In this document: one piece after another, positions 1-8,241 of the stretch
Position numbering within the stretch: position 1 is the first letter of the stretch
Layout: each line of letters starts with the position of its first letter
DNA from: Gluconacetobacter tumulisoli
GTDB lineage: Bacteria > Pseudomonadota > Alphaproteobacteria > Acetobacterales > Acetobacteraceae
DNA: 64,000 bases
Assembly (NCBI RefSeq): GCF_014174155.1
Contig: NZ_JABEQM010000002.1
Coordinates: 248,001-312,000 of the forward strand
Reading direction: 5' to 3'
Translations under genes and position numbers: made by a program
Notes under the pieces: model-generated
Told to the model about the DNA's origin: nothing
The model's database searches: none
The model's input: only the letters and a program-made list of their open reading frames with translations

Positions 1-1
1 A

Positions 2-193
2 CCCGATCCCCGCGATCGCCGCAGCAGCCTGGTGTCGCTGACCGCGCAGGCGCAGGCCCGGCTCCCCGCCGGCCGGGCGATCCTCGCCCAGGGCAACAGG
101 GACGCGACCCGCGGCATGACGGACGACGAGGTGGACACGCTCGTCACCCTGCTGCGCCGCGTCCTCGCCAATGTCGAGGCCATGGAGGGCTGA
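2..193 (+). CDS. MarR-family transcriptional regulator, C-terminal part
   Basis: The gene enters from the left edge; only about the last 63 residues are visible. They contain DPRDRRSSLVSLT, which matches the wing segment of MarR-type winged-helix repressors (D-x-R-D-R-R followed by a hydrophobic strand and L-T), then a helical tail (VDTLVTLLRRVLANVE) of the kind that forms the MarR dimer interface. Family assignment rests on these two segments only. It lies on the same strand as the AhpD-like gene, with 114 bases and an ECF41-type promoter between them, so the next gene probably has its own start of transcription. Confidence 0.7.
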   Translation, partial: PDPRDRRSSLVSLTAQAQARLPAGRAILAQGNRDATRGMTDDEVDTLVTLLRRVLANVEAMEG

Positions 194-249
194 TCCCGCC
201 GCCATCCGGGGGCGGCCCGTCATGTGCAAGACCACGCGACGCGAAAATA

Positions 250-276
250 TGTCACACGCCACGCACCTGTCCCGTC
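250..276 (+). promoter_or_regulatory. Putative ECF41-type sigma promoter
   Basis: TGTCACA at 250-256, a 16-base spacer, then CGTC at 273-276, 31 bases ahead of the AhpD-like start codon. This is the -35/-10 pattern I recall as the signature of promoters read by ECF41 sigma factors, and an ECF41-like sigma gene lies two genes downstream. The promoter would drive the AhpD-like gene and the sigma gene, giving autoregulation. The match is seen in the sequence; that it is used is inferred. Confidence 0.65.
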
Positions 277-307
277 TTGAGGAAAACCAGCCCGAAGGAT
301 CCCCCCC

Positions 308-766
308 ATGACGGAACGTCTCGACTATTACGCCACCTCTCCCGCGCTTCTCGGGAAGATGCTGGACCTGGAACACGCCATCGCGTCCAGCGGCCTGGAC
401 CGGACCCTTCTCGAACTCGTGAAGATCCGGGCGTCCCAGATCAACGGATGCGCCTTCTGCCTCGACATGCATCTGCGGATCCTGCAGAAGGCAGGGGAAA
501 GGACGGACAGGATCGTTCTTCTGGACGCGTGGCGCGAGGCACCGATCTATACGGCGCGCGAACGCGCGGCGCTCGGCTGGACCGAAGCCCTGACACTGGT
601 CGCCTCGACGCATGCACCGGATGATGCCTACGAAGCCCTGGCCGGCCATTTCACCGAACAGGACATCGTCCAGCTCACGCTGGCGATCGCGATGATCAAC
701 GGCTGGAACCGCATCGTCATGGGTTTTCGGGCGCTGCCCCGTGCGCCGCGCATGCCCGGAAACTGA
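308..766 (+). CDS. Carboxymuconolactone decarboxylase / AhpD-like protein
   Basis: A 152-residue AhpD-like protein. The family signature is present near residues 50-57: CAFCLDMH, the C-x-x-C-x-x-x-H thiol site of AhpD-type alkylhydroperoxidases, preceded by LELVKIRASQING, the usual helix of this family. Such proteins act as small cytoplasmic thiol peroxidase or reductase-like enzymes; the real substrate is unknown. The start codon at 308 follows a GAAGGAT ribosome site. The next gene (sigma factor) begins one base after its stop, so the two are co-transcribed. A carboxymuconolactone decarboxylase-type gene beside an ECF41 sigma factor is the known conserved pairing for that sigma group, so this is the likely main target gene. 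Confidence 0.88.
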   Translation: MTERLDYYATSPALLGKMLDLEHAIASSGLDRTLLELVKIRASQINGCAFCLDMHLRILQKAGERTDRIVLLDAWREAPIYTARERAALGWTEALTLVASTHAPDDAYEALAGHFTEQDIVQLTLAIAMINGWNRIVMGFRALPRAPRMPGN

Positions 767-767
767 C

Positions 768-1652
768 ATGTCCGGCCCGACCGAAATCTTCATGCAGGCC
801 CGCCCCGACATGATTGGCGTGGCCTATCGCATGACGGGTTCCCTGTCGGTCGCCGAGGACATGGCGCAGGACGCCTTCCTGCGCTGGCACGCGGCGGACC
901 GCACGGTCATCGCGAACCCCCGGGCGTGGCTTCTCAAGGTCGTGACGCGCCTGTGCCTGGACTGGCTCAGGTCCGCGTCGCACCGGCGCGAACGTTATAT
1001 CGGCCCATGGCTTCCCGAACCCCTGCTGGAGACGCCGGATGCGCCGCAGGCGATGAAACACATGCATGACCAGGACCTGTCGGTCGCCTTCCTGCTGCTG
1101 CTGCGGAGCCTGTCCCCGGCGGAGCGCGCCGTGTTCATCCTGCACGATCTCTTCGAGACGCCGTTTCACGATCTGGCCGCTCTGCTGGGCCGGAGCGAAG
1201 AGGCCTGCCGCCAGCTGGCGTCGCGCGCCCGGCGACATCTGGGCCGGCCGGATGTCCGCCCGGCCCAGGGCCATGAGGCCGCCATGCGCCTCGCCGAGGC
1301 CTTTCTTGCGGCATCCCGCAAAGGCGACGAAACGACCCTGCGGAACCTGCTCGCGCGGGATGTCCGCCTTGTTTCGGACGGTGGAGGACGACGCCCGGCG
1401 GCCCGCAATGTCATCGAAGGGGCCGACAGGATCTGTCGCCTGTTCGTCGCCCAGGCACGCAGGACCGCCGGCCGGCCGGCCGCCGTCCTCTACCGGGGCC
1501 TGATCAACGGGGCGGCGGGCTTTGTCACGCGGGAAGCCGACGGGCTGGTCCAGACCACGACGCTCCTCCTCGAAGGGGAACAGGTCACGGCCATTCATGT
1601 CGTCCGCAATCCGGACAAGCTTCGCAATGTCGAGGCGCGTCTCGTTCACTGA
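768..1652 (+). CDS. ECF41-like RNA polymerase sigma factor with SnoaL-like C-terminal domain
   Basis: A 294-residue sigma-70 family protein. Residues 1-70 form sigma2 (YRMTGSLSVAEDMAQDAFLRW, then a DWLRSASHRRERY segment); residues about 105-160 form sigma4 (LSPAERAVFILHDLFETPFHDLA with the recognition helix SEEACRQLASRARRHL). About 125 further residues match the NTF2/SnoaL-like extension found in ECF41/SigJ-type factors, which usually replace an anti-sigma partner and control activity in cis. ATG 768 is preferred to the in-frame ATG at 741 because it sits one base after the upstream stop and begins directly at the sigma domain. The promoter at 250-276 fits autoregulation. No anti-sigma gene is seen nearby, as expected for this group. 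Confidence 0.88.
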   Translation: MSGPTEIFMQARPDMIGVAYRMTGSLSVAEDMAQDAFLRWHAADRTVIANPRAWLLKVVTRLCLDWLRSASHRRERYIGPWLPEPLLETPDAPQAMKHMHDQDLSVAFLLLLRSLSPAERAVFILHDLFETPFHDLAALLGRSEEACRQLASRARRHLGRPDVRPAQGHEAAMRLAEAFLAASRKGDETTLRNLLARDVRLVSDGGGRRPAARNVIEGADRICRLFVAQARRTAGRPAAVLYRGLINGAAGFVTREADGLVQTTTLLLEGEQVTAIHVVRNPDKLRNVEARLVH

Positions 1653-1708
1653 GGGAACGGGCCGAAAATCACACGAACTTTCCGCGTATAAAAAATGGAA
1701 CACGCATC

Positions 1709-2098
1709 ATGCGCAAGTCGGTCCTCGTCCTGTCCGCAGGCCTGTCCCTCTTTTCGACCCGCCTTCTGGCGGCACCGAAAATCACCCCTCTCCTTTCTCG
1801 CGACCTCGCAGGCCGCCCCGGCGAGGAAGCCGCGATGCTGACCGTGACCTATGGCCCGGGAGAGGGCGACCCCGTTCATCGTCATGACGCCCAGGTCTTC
1901 GTCTATGTCCTGCAGGGCACGGTCACGATGCAGGTCAGGGGCTCCAGCCCGGTTACCCTTCATGAAGGGCAGACCTTCTACGAAGGGCCGAACGATATTC
2001 ACGTGCTCGGCCGCAACGCCAGCCGAACGGCCCCGGCAAGATTCCTCGTCTTCTTCGTCAAGAAAAAGGAGACGCCTTTCGTCGTCCCGGCCCGGTGA
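1709..2098 (+). CDS. Exported cupin-domain protein
   Basis: A 129-residue protein with an N-terminal signal peptide (MRKSVLVLSAGLSLFSTRLLAA, likely cut after AAA or LLAA). The rest is a single cupin barrel: motif 1 appears as GEGDPVHRHDAQVFVYVLQG (two His and a later Glu-like position replaced by Gln/Phe), motif 2 as GQTFYEGPNDIHVLGRN (one His). It is probably a periplasmic metal-binding small protein; many relatives are annotated only as cupin. It follows the ECF41 gene by 56 bases on the same strand and probably belongs to its stress-response unit. Confidence 0.8.
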   Translation: MRKSVLVLSAGLSLFSTRLLAAPKITPLLSRDLAGRPGEEAAMLTVTYGPGEGDPVHRHDAQVFVYVLQGTVTMQVRGSSPVTLHEGQTFYEGPNDIHVLGRNASRTAPARFLVFFVKKKETPFVVPAR

Positions 2099-2196
2099 CC
2101 GGAGTGGCGATCAGATCGCGCCGGCCGACGAGGCACGGATATCCGAACATCCGGAGAGGGCGCTGACATCGACGAAACCGCTTCAGGAGCCTGTCC

Positions 2197-2252
2197 GAAA
2201 ACGCACTCCGGACCACCGTCCGCGCTTGTTTTCAACCGCCGGCGCGCATTTT
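2197..2252. terminator. Putative bidirectional terminator between convergent genes
   Basis: Imperfect inverted repeat: GAAAACGCACTCCGG (2197-2211) and CCGGCGCGCATTTTC (2238-2252), pairing at 12 of 15 positions, with an A run on one side and a T run on the other. It lies between the convergent cupin gene (plus) and the dehydrogenase gene (minus), where a shared terminator is expected. Confidence 0.45.
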
Positions 2253-2262
2253 CGAAAGGGCT

Positions 2263-3207
2263 CTAATAGCTGCGATCGGGCTGGTAGCGCAGGGGAACCT
2301 CCTCCCCCTTCAGGATCGCCTGGATGATGGCGGCCACATATCGCGCGCGTGCGCTGCGCGAGGCTTCCGCCGCCACATGGGGCGTGACCGTCACGCGGGG
2401 ATGCGACCAGAACGGCGACGCCGGCGGCAGGGGTTCGTCGCGGAACACGTCCAGCACCGCGCCGAACAACGTGCCATCATCCAGGGCCCGCAGGACGTCC
2501 CCATCCACAATCAGCGTACCGCGCCCGACATTGACCAGCCCGGCGGGCCGCCGCAAGTGCGACAGCATGTCGGCATTCACGCAATTTCGGGTCTGCGGGG
2601 TGTCCGGCAGCAGGCACACCAGAATGTCGCACGACCGCAGGAAGGCCGGCAGTTCCTCCGGCCCGGCATGGCAGGCGATGCCGGGCATCTGCCGGGGGCT
2701 TCGCGCCCACCCCGCCACGCGCAGCCCGGCGCCGGCCAGCCGCCGCGCCACATGCGCGCCCAGGTTTCCCAGTCCCATCACGCCCACCGTCACGTCGGAC
2801 GACATGCGCACCGCGCATGCCGCGCGCCGCCATGTCGCGTTCTGCTGGCCGATCGCCAGCGTCCGGGCGTCCCGCAGCAGCGAAAACACCGCCCACAGCA
2901 CGTAATCGCCCATCTGCACGGCCGTTTCCTCGCCGCCCATGCGGATCAACGGCACGTCGCGCGGCCAGTGGGGATCCCGCGTGATGTGGTCCACGCCGGC
3001 GGCGGCGCTCAGGATGGCCCGGAGGTTGGACATGCGGGCCAGGCGGCCGGGCTCGGGGTCCCAGACCAGCGCGAAATCGACCGTGGCGGGGTCCAGCGCC
3101 GGATCGGCCCAGTCGACCACCCGCAGGCCGGGGTCGAGATCGGCGAACAGCCGGCGCCATTCGAGAAATCCCTGGTGCCCACCGGCCCTGACCGCGAGAC
3201 AGACCAT
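2263..3207 (-). CDS. D-2-hydroxyacid dehydrogenase (glyoxylate/hydroxypyruvate reductase A type)
   Basis: A 314-residue NAD(P)-dependent reductase of 2-oxo acids. The Rossmann motif is VGVMGLGNLGAHVARRLAG, the catalytic Arg/Glu/His region appears as NVGRGTLIVDGDVLRALDDG, then GAVLDVFRDEPLPPASPFW and HPRVTVTPHVAAEAS, the GhrA-type signature. Its length matches GhrA (about 312). The start at 3207 is six bases after the MFS stop, so it is the last gene of the TonB receptor, transporter, dehydrogenase operon. It would reduce or oxidise the acid the operon imports. Substrate not predictable from sequence. Confidence 0.88.
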   Translation of the reverse strand: MVCLAVRAGGHQGFLEWRRLFADLDPGLRVVDWADPALDPATVDFALVWDPEPGRLARMSNLRAILSAAAGVDHITRDPHWPRDVPLIRMGGEETAVQMGDYVLWAVFSLLRDARTLAIGQQNATWRRAACAVRMSSDVTVGVMGLGNLGAHVARRLAGAGLRVAGWARSPRQMPGIACHAGPEELPAFLRSCDILVCLLPDTPQTRNCVNADMLSHLRRPAGLVNVGRGTLIVDGDVLRALDDGTLFGAVLDVFRDEPLPPASPFWSHPRVTVTPHVAAEASRSARARYVAAIIQAILKGEEVPLRYQPDRSY

Positions 3208-3212
3208 GCCGT

Positions 3213-4517
3213 TCAGTCCTTTCCGGTAGGCGCATAACGCGCCGAGAGTTTGAGGCACCCCAGGCTGATGACCACGGTGACCAGCAGGTACAGGCCCGGC
3301 AGGCTGTTGTCGTGGAAATGGTTCACCAGCCCCGACAGCAGCATCGGCGTGAAGCCGCCGAACAGAAGCTGGCCCAGCGCATAGCTGACCGCAATGGCGG
3401 TGGTGCGGTTGCGGGGCCGGAAGATCTCGGTAAACAGCGCGGGGACCGAGGCGTAATACCCGCAGTAGATCGTGGTGACCAGCACCCCCTGCACCATGAC
3501 GAGCGTGAGGACCGAAGGCGCGCCGACCAGCACCCGGAACAGCGGCCACACCATCAGGCCGCCCAGCAGCGCCATGCCGCCCATCATGCGGCGGCGGTCG
3601 GTGCGGTCCCCCCGCATGGCGAACAACGGCGGCAGCACGATGGTCAGCAGGCCCGACACCATCGTGCCGACGAAGGCCGCCGACTGGTCCAGATGCAATT
3701 GGGCGCGGGCCAGCGTGGGCATGTAGATGTTCAGGTAGCTGCCGGTCGCCCCGGCACTGACCAGCCCGATCGCCACCAGAAGACGCACGGGTTCCCGCTG
3801 CAGGATCTCGCGCAGCGGCAGGTGGCCCTCCCGCCGGCTGAACTCGGGCGATTCGTCGCTGCGCAGGCGCAGCCAGGTGGTCAGCGGGCCCAGCGCCACG
3901 CCGAACAGGAACGGCAGCCGCCAGGCCCAGGCCAGGACCTGCGCGTCCGTAAAGACATGATGCAGCAGCCAGGCGATGCACGACGCCAGGGTCACGGCCA
4001 CGCCGCCCGCCGACCATTGCAGGCTGGCCAGCACGCCGCGATACGCCGGGTTGCGTTCCGCCAGCATGGTGGCGGCGCTGCCGAACTCGCCCCCGGCGGC
4101 GAAGCCCTGCAGCAGGCGCGAACAGATGATGACCAGCGGCGCGAACGGCCCGATGGCGGCATAGGTGGGCACGACGGCCAGCAGCCCGGTGCCGACCGTC
4201 ATCAGGATGGACGACAGCACCAGCCCCCGCCGGCGCCCGTGCCGATCGGCATAGGACCCCAGGCACGCCGCCCCGATGGGCCGGGCCACGAACGCCACGC
4301 CGAAGCTGCCCAGGCCGAGCATCAGGGACAGGCCCGGGTCATGCGCGGTGGGAAAGAACAGTTGGGAAATGGTGACGGCAAACAGGCCGTATAGGATCAG
4401 GTCATACCATTCCAGCACGCCGCCCAACGTGGTGGCGATGACGGCCAGCCACGGCACGGCTGTGCGTCCCCCCGGCGGGGGGACGCTGGCGTACGGCACG
4501 TCTGCTGTGCCCTGCAT
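3213..4517 (-). CDS. MFS transporter, metabolite:H+ symporter (MHS) type
   Basis: A 434-residue inner-membrane transporter with 12 predicted helices. MHS-type features: GGVLEWYDLILYGLFAV in helix 1, the loop 2-3 motif GSYADRHGRRRGL, RLLQGFAAGGEFGSAATMLAE in helix 4-5, RLPFLFGVALGPL near helix 6. Relatives carry small organic acids and zwitterions (ketoglutarate, proline/betaine, shikimate) with protons. It starts directly next to the stop of the TonB receptor gene and is followed closely by the hydroxyacid dehydrogenase, so it probably moves the same substrate from periplasm to cytoplasm. Confidence 0.88.
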   Translation of the reverse strand: MQGTADVPYASVPPPGGRTAVPWLAVIATTLGGVLEWYDLILYGLFAVTISQLFFPTAHDPGLSLMLGLGSFGVAFVARPIGAACLGSYADRHGRRRGLVLSSILMTVGTGLLAVVPTYAAIGPFAPLVIICSRLLQGFAAGGEFGSAATMLAERNPAYRGVLASLQWSAGGVAVTLASCIAWLLHHVFTDAQVLAWAWRLPFLFGVALGPLTTWLRLRSDESPEFSRREGHLPLREILQREPVRLLVAIGLVSAGATGSYLNIYMPTLARAQLHLDQSAAFVGTMVSGLLTIVLPPLFAMRGDRTDRRRMMGGMALLGGLMVWPLFRVLVGAPSVLTLVMVQGVLVTTIYCGYYASVPALFTEIFRPRNRTTAIAVSYALGQLLFGGFTPMLLSGLVNHFHDNSLPGLYLLVTVVISLGCLKLSARYAPTGKD

Positions 4518-6971
4518 TCAGAACCCCGAACTGATGGTGACCATGCCGGTGAAATTGCCACCGGTAATATAGGTCGGCGCGGCGCCGCTGACCACCGTCC
4601 GGCCATCCGTGCCCAGAACGTTCCGGGCATTGGTCGTCAGGCCCCACGCGCCGGAGAGATAATGCGCGTTCCCCAGGTTGGTCATGTTCAGCTGGATCTG
4701 CGGACGCTTGAGGAACGCGACATCGCGGAAGCGATAGCCCAGGCCCAGATTGGCGGTCTCATAGGACGGAATCTTTTCGTCGTTCATGAAGGTCGAATAT
4801 TCCGAGCCGATGTAATTGAACGAGAAATTCCCGAAAATGCTGCCATCGTCATACGAAAGGCCGATCGACCCGGAAAATTCGGGGCTCAGCACCGCCGTCT
4901 TGCCCGCCGTCGGCAGATAGGTGCCCCCCGCCGGCAGGTTGTTGTCCATCGTGGCATGCAGGTACTGGCCCGACAGGTAGGGCGCGAAATGGTGCCATCT
5001 CGGCAGGCTGAATTCCGCACTGACGCCACGGGTCGTCTGGCCGCCCGCGCTCAGCGAGGTCGTGATCGTCGTGCCGTTCACCAGGGAACTGGTCGAAATC
5101 TGCTTGTTCGTGAAATTATAGTTGAAGAACGCCAGCGCCACGTTGAAATAGCGCCCGTAATGGCGATAGCCCAGTTCCTCCGCGATGGAATATTCCGGCT
5201 TGATGCCGCCGCTGCTGTGCTGGCTGGTCATCTTGCCGGTCGACGCGTTGAACAGGTCGATCGACGGCGTGATGGCCGCAGCCTCGCGGAAGGCGGTCGT
5301 GCCGTTGAAATAGACCTGGTCGCGCGGGGTGATCTGGTAGCTGACCGCCACGCGCGGCAGGGGCTGCGCATCGTTGAAGCCGGTGGCATAGGTCGCACCG
5401 GGCACCAGGTTCGTCGCGGTGCGGTTCAGCATCGCCTCCTTGAAGCCGGCCGAAATCACCAGCCGGTCATGCAGCAGGGAATAGCTGTCCATGATGCTCA
5501 GCGCGTTCGTCTGCTGGATCAGGTGCGCGTCCCACTGGTACAGGGGAACGCCCGATGCGGTCAGGACGGGATCGTCCCCCCACCGATTGGCGTTCCCCGC
5601 CGCCGTCGGCAGGGCGTAGGAGGGATTTTCCGTATAATTCACATAGGAATACCAGTACCCGAATTTCAGGTCGTTGTGGCCCCTCTTCCAGTCCAGGACG
5701 GAATTGATGCCGAACGTGGATTCCGTGAACGTGTCATCCGACTGCGCCACGCTCTGCGCGGCCGTCCCGGCTGGAAACTGCAGCGGGCTGGCGGACCGGG
5801 ACCCGAAATAGCTGTCGTTCTGGTTCAGCGTGGTTGCGCCGTTCAGCGTGCCGTCCACGTCGAACACATAGGGCGTGACGGACAGGTTCAGGTCCTTGGC
5901 CAGGTTGAACTTCATCTGGACGCTGGCGCGGGCATGCTTCCATTCATACTGATGGAATTTGTAATAATTGCTGTTCGTGCCGGTATAGTTCCTGGTGTAA
6001 TTGTAATCCCAGCCGCTGGCGTTCCACTGCGCCATGGTGGGATAGGTGTAAAGATCTTCCTGCACGTCGTTATAGGACATGAAGGCCGTCACGCTGTTGC
6101 CGTTTCCCCAGTCCTTCGCCGCCTTGAAATCGACATGCCAGCGATGCAGGTTTCCCGGCCCGCGCCAGTTCGACGCATGCGTGTCCGAGAACGAGACGAA
6201 GGACCGCACGCCGCTGTGGCCGATTTCACCGGTATCGAACCGGCCGAATTCGCGGCGCAGGTTGTTCCCGCCGTAGGTCAGGTCGACCAGCCCGCCCATC
6301 TTGTGGGCCGGATCGCGCAGTTTTTCGCTGATCATGCCGCCCACGGCGCTGTAGGTCGGGGCCATGAGGTCGGGCGAACCGGGCGTAATGGTGATGGAGC
6401 CGACATTTTCCGTATCCGCCCAGCCTGCGGAGGTCGGGGAATAGTACAGGACGTCCGACGGATTCATGCCCTCCAGCTCGTAGCCGATTTCGTTCTGATT
6501 CATGCCGCGGATGGACACGCTCATGCGGTCGGTCGCCCCCGTGGGATCCGCCGAGGCCACCACCACGCCGGGCGTGTTGCGCACCAGGTTCAGCGCGTTG
6601 GTGGTAGGGGACTGGGCCGCAATATAATCGCGCGTGACGCCGCTTTTCGAAAATGGCTCGTGCTGCGCGGGCATCAGTCCGCCACCGGGTGTCAGCCCGG
6701 TCACGCCGTTCGGCGTGACGGCGGAGGTGACCACGATATCTTCGGTGCCGGTGGCCGCGACGGGGCCGGGCGGGCGGACATTGCGCGCCGCATGCGCGGG
6801 GACCGCAGGGACGACGGCAGGCTGGACACTGGCCGGCGGCCGCGCCGGCTTCCTGCGCACGGGGCTTGCCGCCTGGGTGGCAGAGGCGCTTCCGGCAGCA
6901 AAGGCGGCGACGCAAAGAAAATTAACGGAACTTGCTGAAAGACGTCGCACGTTCGTCTCCTGTCGCGACAA
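4518..6971 (-). CDS. TonB-dependent outer-membrane receptor
   Basis: An 817-residue outer-membrane protein. A signal peptide spans about residues 1-35 (ending in a QAAS-type site). A Pro/Ala-rich linker follows, then the plug domain (VRNTPGVVVASADPTGATDRMSVSIRGM, EGMNPSDVLYYSP, GSPDLMAPTYSAVGGMI) and a long beta-barrel with repeated aromatic strands and EYSIAEELGYRHYG near the end. The very last residue is Phe (ISSGF), the usual barrel assembly signal. It is the first gene of a minus-strand operon with a transporter and a hydroxyacid dehydrogenase, so it probably imports a scarce or bulky organic substrate rather than iron; no siderophore genes are nearby. Confidence 0.92.
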   Translation of the reverse strand: MSRQETNVRRLSASSVNFLCVAAFAAGSASATQAASPVRRKPARPPASVQPAVVPAVPAHAARNVRPPGPVAATGTEDIVVTSAVTPNGVTGLTPGGGLMPAQHEPFSKSGVTRDYIAAQSPTTNALNLVRNTPGVVVASADPTGATDRMSVSIRGMNQNEIGYELEGMNPSDVLYYSPTSAGWADTENVGSITITPGSPDLMAPTYSAVGGMISEKLRDPAHKMGGLVDLTYGGNNLRREFGRFDTGEIGHSGVRSFVSFSDTHASNWRGPGNLHRWHVDFKAAKDWGNGNSVTAFMSYNDVQEDLYTYPTMAQWNASGWDYNYTRNYTGTNSNYYKFHQYEWKHARASVQMKFNLAKDLNLSVTPYVFDVDGTLNGATTLNQNDSYFGSRSASPLQFPAGTAAQSVAQSDDTFTESTFGINSVLDWKRGHNDLKFGYWYSYVNYTENPSYALPTAAGNANRWGDDPVLTASGVPLYQWDAHLIQQTNALSIMDSYSLLHDRLVISAGFKEAMLNRTATNLVPGATYATGFNDAQPLPRVAVSYQITPRDQVYFNGTTAFREAAAITPSIDLFNASTGKMTSQHSSGGIKPEYSIAEELGYRHYGRYFNVALAFFNYNFTNKQISTSSLVNGTTITTSLSAGGQTTRGVSAEFSLPRWHHFAPYLSGQYLHATMDNNLPAGGTYLPTAGKTAVLSPEFSGSIGLSYDDGSIFGNFSFNYIGSEYSTFMNDEKIPSYETANLGLGYRFRDVAFLKRPQIQLNMTNLGNAHYLSGAWGLTTNARNVLGTDGRTVVSGAAPTYITGGNFTGMVTISSGF

Positions 6972-7071
6972 AAGGACGGCCTGTCGGCCTGAGATCGCAC
7001 ATTTGTCGTTTTCCGCCGTCCGGTATGCATAACACCGGAAAGACGAGGGTGACGACTCTTCGATCCATCAT

Positions 7072-7083
7072 TCGGTATACCGA
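7072..7083. promoter_or_regulatory. Putative GntR/FCD operator (palindrome with GTATAC core)
   Basis: TCGGTATACCGA is a perfect 12-base palindrome about 100 bases ahead of the TonB receptor start, in the 413-base gap 6972-7384. FadR/FCD-type GntR proteins commonly bind short palindromes with a GTATAC-like centre, and such a regulator is encoded just upstream. Another inverted repeat (CCGGT 7020-7024 / ACCGG 7034-7038) lies closer to the gene. The rest of this gap holds no gene I can support. Confidence 0.45.
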
Positions 7084-7384
7084 GAATAGCCAGAGGCGGC
7101 GCGCGCCTGTCAACACCGTTCTGACTGGAAAACTATTATTTTCGGGATCCTGGCAGATTTCTCCGCAAGGAAAACGATCTTTTCCGGACACGCGCTCATC
7201 CGGCCGGGAAATTTCTCGGACCGAATTCGGAACAACGGCCACCACGTCACGCGGCCGAGGCAGAATCCAAGGAAATCCGCAGTTTTTCAGGGAACAGGGG
7301 CGACGGGCCAGGCCGAAAACCGGATTTTCGGTACACGCAACCGGGACCGGGCAGGCCGGCCGGCTGTTCGAGCTGGTCGATCAG

Positions 7385-8071
7385 CTACTCGGTGGTCCGG
7401 CGCTTCTTCCTCGCCCGTTCGGCCGGGCGGGATCGTTCGCTCAGCAGAATGGCGCTGCGCAGGTGCGTATTCATTTCCGCGCGCGCCACCCCGATATCGC
7501 GCCGCCGGATCGCATCGAGAATCCGCCGATGCCCGGCCAGGGTTTCCTCAAGCGAGTAGTCGGGCAGCGAGACGAGGTTTCCCACCCGGGAAAACCAGAT
7601 CTGGTCATAACTGATCTCAAGCTGGCGGCGCAGCAGTTCGTTGCGCCCGCCCGCGGCGATCAGGACGTGGAACTGGGTGTCCAGCCGTTCGAATTCGTAA
7701 AATTTTCCGTCCTGCGCCGCCTTTATCTGCGCGTCCAGGCAGGCCTCGATATCCTGCACCTGCCCGTCGTCGGCCCGCTCGCAGCACAGCGCGACGGACG
7801 CGCTTTCGATGGCTTCGCGGAATTCGTAGATCTCGCGCACGCTGTCATGCGACGGCGATACCACGACATAGAACCGCCCCTTGCGTCCGATCAGCTTGTC
7901 CTGGTGCAGGCGCTGCAGGGCTTCCCGCACCGGCGTGCGGCTGACCCCGTACCGGCGGGCGATGTCTTCTTCCTGCAGGATTGTGCCGCCCTGCACCCGG
8001 CTGTCGATCATGTCCCGCCGCAGGGCCGTATAAAGATCTTCACCGGACAGGGACGGACGGATTTCGCTCAT
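7385..8071 (-). CDS. GntR-family regulator, FadR/FCD subfamily
   Basis: A 228-residue DNA-binding protein. Residues about 10-75 are the GntR winged helix (LYTALRRDMIDSRVQGG, EEDIARRYGVSRTPVREALQRLHQDKLI). The remaining part is an FCD ligand domain (EFREAIESASVALCCERA, then DTQFHVLIAAGGRNELL, HRRILDAI and MNTHLRSAI, which supply the Asp/His metal-binding set). ATG 8071 is chosen because it begins at the conserved N-terminus; an upstream ATG at 8128 would add 19 unconserved residues. Its place between the FAD oxidoreductase and the TonB receptor suggests it represses both, released by a carboxylic acid ligand. Confidence 0.88.
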   Translation of the reverse strand: MSEIRPSLSGEDLYTALRRDMIDSRVQGGTILQEEDIARRYGVSRTPVREALQRLHQDKLIGRKGRFYVVVSPSHDSVREIYEFREAIESASVALCCERADDGQVQDIEACLDAQIKAAQDGKFYEFERLDTQFHVLIAAGGRNELLRRQLEISYDQIWFSRVGNLVSLPDYSLEETLAGHRRILDAIRRRDIGVARAEMNTHLRSAILLSERSRPAERARKKRRTTE

Positions 8072-8241
8072 TGATCCTGCATCGGACGGAGGGACCGGAA
8101 CGTCGAACCTAGCGAAAAACCGACCCATGTCCACCCGTCCGGGCGTGACGGTTTCAGAGGCCGGTTCGAAATTCGTCCTGCCGGGCGCGGGGAGGATGTC
8201 ACACGCCGGATCGCCGACGGGGCGCGTTTCGAACCGGCCTT

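Noticed and set aside
2187-2202. GAGCCTGTCCGAAAAC as a possible IS end, resembling a segment near 35815-35832
   Set aside because: The two are only partly alike, no transposase lies between suitable ends, and a terminator explains the hairpin-like sequence better.
4662-6938. 758-codon open frame antisense to the TonB receptor
   Set aside because: GC-rich DNA leaves few stop codons in the opposite frame; the translation is Arg/Gly/His-rich without any domain, whereas the receptor on the minus strand is unmistakable.
8197-8203. A second TGTCACA, as a possible further ECF41 promoter
   Set aside because: No CGTC at about 16 bases downstream on the plus strand and no plus-strand gene follows.
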